A program made the translations under genes and the position numbers. Shown piece after piece: positions 23,904 to 31,602 of a stretch of 46,886 bases of DNA (position 1 is its first letter; each line of letters starts with the position of its first letter). A model generated the notes under the pieces. It did not search any database. It saw only the letters and a program-made list of their open reading frames with translations, and had not been told where the DNA came from. Where the stretch lies: the NCBI GenBank assembly GCA_017510065.1, contig JAFWOB010000207.1:1-46886 (forward strand). The letters are read 5' to 3'. Origin of the DNA: Parasporobacterium sp. (lineage in GTDB: Bacteria > Bacillota > Clostridia > Lachnospirales > Lachnospiraceae).

Positions 23904-23933
23904 ATTATAGCACACTTTTTCGCGCCCTTGCAA
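23904..23933 (-). promoter_or_regulatory. promoter of tsaC, sharing its -35 with the divergent gene
   Basis: On the minus strand TTGCAA (23933-23928), 18-bp spacer, TGCTATAAT with TATAAT at 23909-23904. The expected transcription start, about seven bases on, falls within three bases of the tsaC ATG. Confidence 0.6.
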
Positions 23934-23956
23934 TGAATTGGCGATTTTGTTATAGT
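23928..23956 (+). promoter_or_regulatory. promoter of the Lgt-like gene, sharing its -35 with tsaC
   Basis: TTGCAA (23928-23933) is self-complementary and serves both strands. On the plus strand a 17-bp spacer leads to TATAGT (23951-23956). The expected start, seven bases on, is the A of the ATG at 23963. Confidence 0.6.
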
Positions 23957-23962
23957 ACCTTC

Positions 23963-24769
23963 ATGCTTGCAAAACTGTCTGATCCTTATATCATCTGTGC
24001 CGCAGCCGGACTCCTGGGCTGTTTACTGGTCGTCTTCTTTGTCGGGACCAGAAGACCCCATGACAGGGTCCGTATGTTCGTCTGCTGCCTGTTCGCCCTG
24101 TTCTTCATGTTCATCGGCGCCCATCTGCTGTTTTTCCTGGTGGGGCTTCCGCATTTCGCGGAAAACTACGGCTCTTCCATCTATGATATCCAGAGCTTTT
24201 TCACAGCCGTCTTCAATGCCGCTTCCGGTATGGTCTTTTACGGCGGTCTGTTTGGAGCGTTTCTGGGCGTTGTGATCTTCTGCCGGATCAATCATGAAAA
24301 TACCCGTTCCTACCTGAATGCCGCCTGCTGCGGATTTCCTATGATGCATGCCTTCGGGCGGCTGGGATGTACCCTGGGAGGGTGCTGCTACGGTATCGAA
24401 TATCATGGGATCCTGGCCATTCAGTATACACAGGAGCACATCAATCCGGGGATCAGCGACCACATCGCAGATGTTCCCCGTTTTCCCGTACAGCCTATGG
24501 AAGCGGTGCTGGAAGTTGCCATCTGCGTCCTGCTGGTGGTGATCTACATCAGGAACGGCGATCGGTATTCCATTCCGGCTATTTATCTGTTTGTCTATGG
24601 GATTGTTCGTTTTTCAGATGAGTTTCTGCGAGGCGATACCATCCGGGGATTGTGGGGGCCCTTCTCCACCAGCCAGTGGATTGCCCTGTGCTGTGTGATC
24701 GGGGTTTTGATCTACGCCCTGGTAAGACGCCAGAGAACATCTTCCTCTTCTTCAGGGCATACTCTTTGA
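23963..24769 (+). CDS. prolipoprotein diacylglyceryl transferase-like membrane protein
   Basis: A 268-residue polytopic protein with about seven hydrophobic segments. The segment HAFGRLGCTLGGCCYG (129-144) corresponds to the Lgt signature HxxGRxGNFxNxE, keeping His and Gly-Arg-x-Gly but replacing the Asn region with a cysteine-rich stretch. Late segments RYSIPAIYLFVYGIVRFSDEFLRG resemble the Lgt C-terminal Arg loop. Such variants are usually annotated as Lgt family, but lipid transfer is unproven. The start at 23963 (not 23933) is chosen because it follows the -10 box by six bases and begins the first hydrophobic segment. No ribosome site is visible, consistent with a leaderless mRNA. Confidence 0.72.
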   Translation: MLAKLSDPYIICAAAGLLGCLLVVFFVGTRRPHDRVRMFVCCLFALFFMFIGAHLLFFLVGLPHFAENYGSSIYDIQSFFTAVFNAASGMVFYGGLFGAFLGVVIFCRINHENTRSYLNAACCGFPMMHAFGRLGCTLGGCCYGIEYHGILAIQYTQEHINPGISDHIADVPRFPVQPMEAVLEVAICVLLVVIYIRNGDRYSIPAIYLFVYGIVRFSDEFLRGDTIRGLWGPFSTSQWIALCCVIGVLIYALVRRQRTSSSSSGHTL

Positions 24770-24772
24770 AAA

Positions 24773-24893
24773 TGCAATGATTTTTCGGCTGTGAACAATT
24801 TTCTGCCAATTATCGGCAATAAAAACGTGCATACCCGTAAAATCGTTGCAAGGGGTACCGCAAAATCGCGCATACCCGTAAATCGTTGCAGAT
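24773..24893. repeat. repeat family 2, array B: two inverted copies and one degenerate opposite copy
   Basis: Two copies of GCATACCCGTAAAATCGTTGCA-type sequence have their CGTG/CGCGCATACCCGT cores at 24826 and 24867, again 41 bp apart. A degenerate copy in the other orientation begins TGCAATGATT at 24773. The array fills the space between the convergent Lgt-like and ksgA genes. The copies are almost identical to those at 45.26 kb. Confidence 0.85.
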
Positions 24894-24900
24894 ATCTGTC

Positions 24901-25770
24901 TCAGCCCAGAAGATCCGACAGCCGGGAAAACTGCTCCAGCGTCAGGGCTTCTCCCCGGACCGTCTCTGACAGCTGCATTTCCCGAAGGGCGGAAACGATC
25001 TCCTCACGGCTAAAGCCTAAGGAAGCGTCGTGGGAAACCGCGTTGGCCAGGGTTTTTCTCCGCTGGTTAAAGGCGGCGCGGATGATCCGGAACATTTTCT
25101 CCTGATCCTTCGGCTTCACCGGGCGCTCCTCTTCTTCATAAAGATCCAGCCGGATCACGGCAGAATCCACATCCGGCCTGGGAAGAAAACAATTCCTGCT
25201 TACCGTCATGATATAGCGCGGCAGCGCATAATACTGCACCGCCAGGGATAAGGCGCCGTAGCTTTTGCTGCCCGGTCCTTCCTGCATCCTTTCCGCCACT
25301 TCTTTCTGCACCATCACAGTAATGCTCTTGATAAATCTGCTCTTATCCAGAAGCTGAAGGATCACCGGCGTGGTGATGTAATAAGGAAGATTGGCCACAA
25401 CCCTGGCTTTTTCCAGGGAAATGCCGTCTTCCTCCGACAGAAGTTCCGAAAGATCCACTTTCAGGATATCTTCGTTGATGACCGTCAGATTGTCATACTC
25501 CCCCAATGACTCCTTGAGAATGGGGATCAGCAGTTTGTCCACTTCTACCGCGATCACCCTGCCCTGCGTCGCCGCCCGGCACAAAACACCCGTCAGGGCT
25601 CCCAGACCTGGGCCGATCTCCAGAACCGTGTCCGTTTCCGAAACCTGCGCAGCGCGGACGATCCCCTCCAGGATGTTGTCATCTACCAGAAAATTCTGTC
25701 CGTACTTTTTCTGGATGGGAAAGTTGTATTTCTTCAGCAATTCAATGGTTGTTGTATTTGCTCCTGCCAT
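24901..25770 (-). CDS. rsmA: 16S rRNA dimethyladenosine transferase
   Basis: A 289-residue KsgA/RsmA. KKYGQNFLVDDNIL (about 21-34), the SAM-binding loop LEIGPGLGALTG (about 50-61) and the catalytic NLPYYITTPVI (about 125-135) are all present. It dimethylates A1518 and A1519 (Escherichia coli numbering) late in 30S assembly. AAAGGAAA precedes the ATG. It follows tatD by 41 bp, giving the common metG-tatD-ksgA order of Firmicutes, here without an rnmV gene between tatD and ksgA. Length is normal. Confidence 0.94.
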   Translation of the reverse strand: MAGANTTTIELLKKYNFPIQKKYGQNFLVDDNILEGIVRAAQVSETDTVLEIGPGLGALTGVLCRAATQGRVIAVEVDKLLIPILKESLGEYDNLTVINEDILKVDLSELLSEEDGISLEKARVVANLPYYITTPVILQLLDKSRFIKSITVMVQKEVAERMQEGPGSKSYGALSLAVQYYALPRYIMTVSRNCFLPRPDVDSAVIRLDLYEEEERPVKPKDQEKMFRIIRAAFNQRRKTLANAVSHDASLGFSREEIVSALREMQLSETVRGEALTLEQFSRLSDLLG

Positions 25771-25811
25771 AGCGGTTTTCCTTTTTCTGCCGGATCAGTA
25801 CCGGATCGTTT

Positions 25812-26708
25812 TCATTTGCGGATGCCGTATACCCGGCACGCATTTTCCTCGGTGATCTGTATGACCTCCTCTGCCGAAAGCCCCTTGATCTGCGCCAGGA
25901 CTTCCGCCACATAACACAGCAGGGAAGAATCATTCCTCTTGCCCCGGAAGGGAGACGGCGCCAGGTAAGGGCAGTCGGTTTCCAGAACGATATGGTCCAT
26001 GGGCACATAAGCTGCCACTTCCTTCAGCTTCTTCGCATTTTTATAGGTCAGAACGCCGCCGATCCCGATCAGAAATCCAAGATCCACATATTCCCGGGCC
26101 ATCTCTTTGCTGTAGGAAAAGCAGTGGATGATGCCGCCTGCTTCCTGCGCTTTTTCCGCCCGGATCATGTCCAGGGTATCGGCTGCCGCGTCCCGGCTGT
26201 GCACAAAGATCGGCCGGTGAAACTCCCGGGCAATGGCAATCTGACGGGCGAACCAGTCCTTCTGTACATCTTTCTGGGTATCCTCATAATGATAATCCAG
26301 GCCGATCTCGCCGACAGCCATGATCTTAGGCTCTGCAAGCATCGCCCGGATCAGCTGTTCCTCCCGGTCTCCGGCTCTCCAGTCCGGCGTAATGATCTCC
26401 TTTTCGTCATAAAGTTCCAGCGCGGCAAACATCTGAGGGCCAAAGGAGCTTTCAGAGGATTTTCTTTTTATCATCACGGGCTTTCCCGCATTGTCGCCGC
26501 TTTGATAGGCTTCGCAGGGATGGATCCCCGCTGAGCCGTAGACGAACTCATATCGCTTTGTCAGCTCCAGGATGAAGGGCATGTTCCGGACCGCGGCGGA
26601 AGCGTCCATAACGCAGCCAACTCCATTTTCAAAAAGACCGGAAAGAAGTTCTTCCCGGTCTTCATCAAATGCCTGATCATCATAGTGTGCATGTGTATCA
26701 AAGATCAT
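25812..26708 (-). CDS. TatD-family metal-dependent hydrolase with an internal insertion
   Basis: A 298-residue TatD-type DNase. The N-terminal HAHYDD (His-x-His metal ligands, 5-7), GEIGLDYHY (Glu near 137), FVHSRDA and ETDCPYLAP motifs are intact, so 3'-5' DNase or related activity is expected. Typical members have about 255 residues. The extra length lies mainly at about 75-110, a polar segment with KRKSSESSFGP. The ATG overlaps the metG stop by four bases (ATGA), so the two are translationally coupled. Confidence 0.92.
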   Translation of the reverse strand: MIFDTHAHYDDQAFDEDREELLSGLFENGVGCVMDASAAVRNMPFILELTKRYEFVYGSAGIHPCEAYQSGDNAGKPVMIKRKSSESSFGPQMFAALELYDEKEIITPDWRAGDREEQLIRAMLAEPKIMAVGEIGLDYHYEDTQKDVQKDWFARQIAIAREFHRPIFVHSRDAAADTLDMIRAEKAQEAGGIIHCFSYSKEMAREYVDLGFLIGIGGVLTYKNAKKLKEVAAYVPMDHIVLETDCPYLAPSPFRGKRNDSSLLCYVAEVLAQIKGLSAEEVIQITEENACRVYGIRK

Positions 26709-28318
26709 AAATTATCCACCTGTGCCAGCACTTCCTTCAGATCCCTGCGGGCAAACAGGATCTGCGGCTTCTCCGTTACCTTGTTGCCGGAGGGGTACAG
26801 TCCGAAGGTGTCAAGCTGGTCGAAGCTCCTTAAGCTGGTATTTAACTGGGCCGCGATGTTTTCCGCTGTTTCCGGCATAAAGGGCTGGATCAGGGAAGTA
26901 CAGATCATGATGCCTTCGATCAGATTGTACAGGACAGTGGCCAGACGGTCTTTCCGATCTTCCTGTTTTGCCAGAACCCAGGGTTCTGTCTCGTCAATGT
27001 ATTTGTTGCACCTCTTGTAGAGATTCCAGATCTCTGTCATGGCATCCGCTACATGAAGGTCGGTCATCATGTAAGCCACCTTGTCCCGGAGCCCGGCGAG
27101 GCCAGCCTTGAACCCTGCATCCAGAGCCTTGATCTCTTCGCTCTCATTCTCATTGCCTTTGTCTTCCACGACGCCGCCGAAGTACTTGTTGGACATGGAG
27201 ATGGTACGGTTGACCAGGTTGCCCAGGGTATTGGCCAGATCGGAATTGACCCGCTCTACCATCAGTTCCCAGGAGATCGTGCCGTCATTGTCAAACGGCA
27301 TCTCATGCAGCACAAAATACCGGACTGCGTCCACGCCGAAGATCTTGACCAGATCGTCCGCATAGATCACGTTGCCGCGGGATTTGCTCATCTTGACAGG
27401 CGCATCCTCATCAGCCTGGTTGTCCTTCTTCGCAAGCAGCAGCCAGGGATGTCCGAAGATCTGTTTCGGAAGCGGAACATCAAGGGCCATCAGCATGATG
27501 GGCCAGTAAATGGTATGGAACCTTAAGATATCCTTTCCGATCAGGTGAAGGTCTGCCGGCCAGTACTTTTTGTACAGCTCACCGCAGTTTCCGTCCGCAT
27601 CGTATCCCAGGCCGGTGATGTAGTTGGACAGTGCGTCGATCCACACATAAACTACGTGATCCGGATCAAAATCCACCGGGATGCCCCATTTGAAGGAGGT
27701 CCTGGACACGCACAGATCCTGCAGACCCGGCTTCAGGAAGTTATTCATCATCTCGTTCTTGCGGGATTCCGGCTGAATGAATTCCGGATGGGTCTCGATA
27801 TGCTCGATCAGACGGTCGGCGTATTTGCTCATACGGAAGAAATATGCCTCTTCCTTGGCCGGATGCACTTCCATGTTGCACTCCGGGCAGCGGCCGTCCT
27901 TTAACTGGCTCTGGGTATAGAAGGCTTCGCACTCCTTGCAGTACATGCCCTCATAAGCGCCTTTATAGATATCGCCTTTCTCATACAGCCTGCGGAAGAT
28001 CTTCTGGATCTGTACTTCATGATCGGGATCCGTTGTCCGGATGAAACGGTCATAGGAAGTATTCATCAGATCCCAGATGCGCTTCACTTCCGCCGCTGTG
28101 GTGTCGACGAATTCCTTCGGGGAAACTCCGGCCGCTGTGGCCCTGTCTTCGATCTTCTGTCCATGTTCATCGGTTCCTGTCTGGAAACGGACATCATAGC
28201 CTTCCAGCCTGCGAAATCTGGCGATGGCATCTGCCAGCACGATCTCGTAGGTATTGCCAATGTGAGGTTTGCCTGATGTGTAGGCAATCGCAGTAGTAAT
28301 GTAAAAAGGTGTTTTCAT
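26705..28318 (-). CDS. metG: methionyl-tRNA synthetase
   Basis: A 537-residue class I synthetase. The HIGH motif appears as PHIGNTYEIV (about 18-27), the zinc knuckle as CKECEAFYTQ...CPEC (about 127-146) and the KMSKS motif as VKMSKSRGN near 310. It lacks the C-terminal tRNA-binding dimerisation domain found in longer bacterial forms. It charges tRNA-Met, including the initiator. GAAAGAGAA precedes the ATG. First gene of metG-tatD-ksgA. MetK and a homocysteine methyltransferase elsewhere in the window are not in this transcript. Confidence 0.95.
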   Translation of the reverse strand: MKTPFYITTAIAYTSGKPHIGNTYEIVLADAIARFRRLEGYDVRFQTGTDEHGQKIEDRATAAGVSPKEFVDTTAAEVKRIWDLMNTSYDRFIRTTDPDHEVQIQKIFRRLYEKGDIYKGAYEGMYCKECEAFYTQSQLKDGRCPECNMEVHPAKEEAYFFRMSKYADRLIEHIETHPEFIQPESRKNEMMNNFLKPGLQDLCVSRTSFKWGIPVDFDPDHVVYVWIDALSNYITGLGYDADGNCGELYKKYWPADLHLIGKDILRFHTIYWPIMLMALDVPLPKQIFGHPWLLLAKKDNQADEDAPVKMSKSRGNVIYADDLVKIFGVDAVRYFVLHEMPFDNDGTISWELMVERVNSDLANTLGNLVNRTISMSNKYFGGVVEDKGNENESEEIKALDAGFKAGLAGLRDKVAYMMTDLHVADAMTEIWNLYKRCNKYIDETEPWVLAKQEDRKDRLATVLYNLIEGIMICTSLIQPFMPETAENIAAQLNTSLRSFDQLDTFGLYPSGNKVTEKPQILFARRDLKEVLAQVDNL

Positions 28319-28350
28319 ATCGTTCTCTTTCTATCTTAAATATTTGATGA

Positions 28351-28989
28351 TCAGTAACTCATATACCGAAGCCCCAGGCCCTTGTAGATCTGCACGGCGC
28401 TGGGAAGGTTCGGCATCAAACCGCATACAACCGTGTTGTAAACGATATCCGCGACGCACAGAAATCCGATGATATACCAGATCGTAACAAACACACTGTT
28501 TCTGACCCGGCATGCCATGCGGAATAAAAGCGGCACGACGACATAGATGATCAGAATGGCCAGTACGGCAAATTCAATGGCGGATCTGACGCAGATAAAA
28601 CCGCCCAGGCTGCCAAAGTTCAGGATCTCCAGATTGTAGTTCCATAAGCGGATGCCGTCACACAGATAGTACAGCAGAAGGCCGATCCCCAGCTGGACGG
28701 CGCATCCCAGAAACGCACTCAGCAGGATCACGAACCAGGGCTGCCGGCGAAGTCTGTAAAACAGCAGGAAAAACAGGAGTGCTACGATGCAGTACACATC
28801 GATCCAGGGACCGAAGGTATTGCCTCTGATATAAAATGCTGCTCTTCCCGAATTGAACCAGTAAAATATGATTTCATACAGAAACCGCAGGAATCCGCCG
28901 ATCGTAAACACAGCCAGGCCGATGCCAAACCAGGTGGACTTGTAAAAATCATATGGCTCTGTCAGGTAATATTTGTAATCTTCAAACAT
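28351..28989 (-). CDS. CmpB-like polytopic membrane protein
   Basis: A 212-residue protein with about five or six transmembrane segments and no ATP-binding domain. The pattern GNTFGPWIDVYCIVALLFFLL, a following loop and helix, and the later IRLWNYN...NFGSLGGFICVRSAIEF correspond to the family annotated as putative ABC-transporter type IV (CmpB), in which GP-xx-P-xYG, W-D-Y and NxxGxI positions recur. Function of this family is unclear. GAGAGGA precedes the ATG. It is divergent from the PucR-type regulator across 188 bp and lies 32 bp upstream of metG on the same strand. Confidence 0.65.
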   Translation of the reverse strand: MFEDYKYYLTEPYDFYKSTWFGIGLAVFTIGGFLRFLYEIIFYWFNSGRAAFYIRGNTFGPWIDVYCIVALLFFLLFYRLRRQPWFVILLSAFLGCAVQLGIGLLLYYLCDGIRLWNYNLEILNFGSLGGFICVRSAIEFAVLAILIIYVVVPLLFRMACRVRNSVFVTIWYIIGFLCVADIVYNTVVCGLMPNLPSAVQIYKGLGLRYMSY

Positions 28990-29134
28990 GTCTGTCCTCT
29001 CGATACTTGCTAATGATTTTGTACAAAAGAGCCTCCTTAAAGAAGCCTTTTACCTTAACTGGATTATCATAATAAATTCATTGCGCTTTGGCAACTGTTT
29101 TCTGATACAAATAGGAGCACAGACGGAAGATCTA

Positions 29135-29143
29135 TGCTATAAT
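29135..29143 (+). promoter_or_regulatory. extended -10 element of the PucR-type gene
   Basis: TGCTATAAT (29135-29143), 34 bp upstream of the ATG, without a clear -35 box. A weak -35 combined with an extended -10 is common where an activator is needed. Confidence 0.45.
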
Positions 29144-29177
29144 AACGGCATGATCCGGGAAAGGAGAAAGCCCCTTT

Positions 29178-30635
29178 ATGAAGCTGTCCCTTAAAATGAT
29201 CGCCGAAAGGCTGGAGCAAAAGAGCGCCGTCCTGAAATTCAAGGACATCTACAGTACCCTGAGGCTGGAGAAGCCTTTGTTTCTGAACGACGAGACAGTG
29301 CTTGCCGCCGATACGCTCTATATCGCCTCTCCCGATGATCTTGACCGCATCACGCAGTTCCATAACGGCTGTGCCCTGGTGATCCCCGGTTCGGAAGAAA
29401 CGAATATCAGAAACTGTCCCGCCGTCATCGTAACGGACAAAACACTGGACACCCTGCAGCTGTACGATGAGATCGGAGAAATCTTTCAGACCTTCCTGGA
29501 CTGGGAAGAAGCGCTGAAAAATGCTTCTGCCCCGGATCATCCCGGCAATGCGCTTTTCGATCTGCTCCACGCTTCCGAACCCCTTTTCCAAAACCCTGTG
29601 CTTTTGTGCAATTCCGAAGGTCCTCTCCTCAAGATTGAGACCGCAGCGCGGCAGCAGGAAACAGACGATACGGAAACGCAAAAGCTCCTTACCGCGCTTT
29701 CTTCCGACCGAAGGCTTACTACCGAACGGGAAGTGTTTCTGTTTATGCAGAAAACCTCTTCCCAAAAAGCACTAATCCGGAATCTCTTTGCCGGTGACGC
29801 CGTGATCTATCATCTGATGGTTATAGGCACGGATCGGGATCTTCGGGAAACAGATTTTCAGTTTCTGGAATTCCTGGCAGAATACGCAGAAACGGTCCTT
29901 CGCCGGGAATACGGGATCTACTCCCGTGATACCTCCACTTTGTCGGAGCTGTTCGGCGCCATGCTGTCAGGCGCCCAGTGGGACAAGGCGGTTCTGTCCT
30001 CGGAGCTGAACCGGATCCGTTGGACGGAAGAAGAGGAATACGCAGTCCTTTTCTGTGACGCGTCACCTTCGGATTTTCGTACTTATCCCGAAATACTCGC
30101 CTTCGTCCATGACGGGAAAACGCTGATGATCGCCAATATAAGCCGCAGTCCGGAGATCCTGACAGAACTGGACCGGATCTTCCGGGACAGAGGCTTTTTT
30201 GCCGGCATTTCCAATCCTTTCACCGGTCTTTCCCGGCTGAAGCGGTTCTATGGGCAGGCACATACCGCCTTTCTGCTTTGCTCCGAACAAAAAGAATGCG
30301 GCTCATTATCCTTCAGCGACTGCGTCCTGACCTGCCTGATCGATTCTGCCTTCCGGGAATATGAACCGGAAGACCTTCTTTCTCCCGTGTATCTCCGGCT
30401 GAAGGACCATGACCGGCAGAACCGGACCGAATACCTGAAGACCCTGGAAGAATATCTGCTGCACAACGGCAACGCCGTACAGACCGCTGCCGCTTTATTT
30501 ACCCACCGTGCCACGATCATCTACCGGATCAGAAGGATCTGTGAGATTGGACACACGGATTTAAAAAAGCCAGATGAATTGCTTCATCTGACTTTATCTT
30601 TCCGGATCGACCGGTTGATCAAAAACCGCTCTTAA
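29178..30635 (+). CDS. PucR-family transcriptional regulator
   Basis: A 485-residue regulator. The C-terminal 70 residues hold the PucR/CdaR-type helix-turn-helix: TLEEYLLHNGNAVQTAAAL, then HRATIIYRIRRICEIG, then a terminal dimer helix with LTLSFRIDRL. The N-terminal 150 residues resemble a PucR_1-type sensing module, and a GAF/GGDEF-like middle region follows. Such proteins control purine, glycerate or amino-acid catabolism genes. AAAGGAG lies ten bases before the ATG. The gene is divergent from the CmpB-like gene and converges with the E2-like gene with a 4-bp overlap. Its target cannot be read from sequence; the divergent membrane protein is the first candidate. Confidence 0.82.
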   Translation: MKLSLKMIAERLEQKSAVLKFKDIYSTLRLEKPLFLNDETVLAADTLYIASPDDLDRITQFHNGCALVIPGSEETNIRNCPAVIVTDKTLDTLQLYDEIGEIFQTFLDWEEALKNASAPDHPGNALFDLLHASEPLFQNPVLLCNSEGPLLKIETAARQQETDDTETQKLLTALSSDRRLTTEREVFLFMQKTSSQKALIRNLFAGDAVIYHLMVIGTDRDLRETDFQFLEFLAEYAETVLRREYGIYSRDTSTLSELFGAMLSGAQWDKAVLSSELNRIRWTEEEEYAVLFCDASPSDFRTYPEILAFVHDGKTLMIANISRSPEILTELDRIFRDRGFFAGISNPFTGLSRLKRFYGQAHTAFLLCSEQKECGSLSFSDCVLTCLIDSAFREYEPEDLLSPVYLRLKDHDRQNRTEYLKTLEEYLLHNGNAVQTAAALFTHRATIIYRIRRICEIGHTDLKKPDELLHLTLSFRIDRLIKNRS

Positions 30636-31510
30636 TAATCCACTTCCGCATTCATCGGAAGCTCCAGCAGTTCCGGGTTGGCCAGGATCTTCTTGAGGAG
30701 TCTTAAGGACTTGGCATAATAATATCCGTCTGCCAGTCTTTCATCTACCGTCAGGCCTACGTCCACGGTCTCATGATATCCCATGGTCCCGTCTTCCTTC
30801 TGGTACGGCGTATCCTTGATCTCACCCATGATGGCAAACAAAGAGCAGGTGCCCCAGTTGGTAAGGTGATGATATCCCACGTTCAGCTTTAATGATCCCA
30901 GATTGGACAGGACCACGCTCTGGTAATAGGGATCCGTCGCGATCAGGGAGTAAGGACATTTTCCGATCCTGTCCAGGAAGCAGATGAATTCGCAGAACAG
31001 CCTCGTCATACGTCTCGGCATGCGGCTTACGATGTCCATGCTCTCGGAAGATTTGTCCACCACATCGCTGCGGCTGGTGGCAATTTGCTGGTACAGCTTG
31101 TGATGCAGCGTTACCAGCGTATCATTCTCCGCCGCCTTGATCAGGGCAAGGGCTTCCGCGCCGTTGTCAGTGAACAGTTTCTTCACAACGAAAGACGCAG
31201 TGACTTCATTTCTCTGATACATCAGTTTGTTGGCCACAAACCGGTTGAGCCTGGGTCTCAGGGTCAGTACCTTAAGCACGGCCGTTACAAGGATATGAAA
31301 CGGCGTATAGGGGAAATCCGTTTCATTCTGATTGATCTTTTCCAGATACGCCCTGATCGGCGCCATTTCGAAACGCTCCAGGAAATATGCTTCATTATCA
31401 CAGCGGTTCGGATAAAGGATTGGTGTGATCACATGCATCGGATCCAGGTCCCGGATCAGCTTGCCGTCACGCCTGTCACCAAAACGTCTGTGTTGTTTCT
31501 TCTTAGCCAT
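30632..31510 (-). CDS. E2-like (2-oxoacid dehydrogenase acyltransferase core) protein, His-less motif
   Basis: A 292-residue protein with the chloramphenicol acetyltransferase/E2 core fold but no lipoyl or subunit-binding domain. Conserved features include NRFVANKLMYQRNEV (about 90-104) and SVVLSNLGSL (about 195-204). The catalytic HxxxDG of E2 appears as VDERLADG (255-262), with Glu257 in place of His. I recall the same substitution in clostridial homologues, so it is probably a family trait rather than damage. Acyl transfer by the classical mechanism is therefore doubtful. It lies 92 bp downstream of the acyl-CoA ligase gene on the same strand, suggesting a role with acyl-CoA or acyl carriers. 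Confidence 0.8.
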   Translation of the reverse strand: MAKKKQHRRFGDRRDGKLIRDLDPMHVITPILYPNRCDNEAYFLERFEMAPIRAYLEKINQNETDFPYTPFHILVTAVLKVLTLRPRLNRFVANKLMYQRNEVTASFVVKKLFTDNGAEALALIKAAENDTLVTLHHKLYQQIATSRSDVVDKSSESMDIVSRMPRRMTRLFCEFICFLDRIGKCPYSLIATDPYYQSVVLSNLGSLKLNVGYHHLTNWGTCSLFAIMGEIKDTPYQKEDGTMGYHETVDVGLTVDERLADGYYYAKSLRLLKKILANPELLELPMNAEVDY

Positions 31511-31602
31511 TTGTTCTTGTCCCCCCGGTTGATTCTGTTACTGTGTTTTACACATAGTTGAAAATATTATACATCATACCGCATCTGAAAGGAAACAGGT
31601 TT

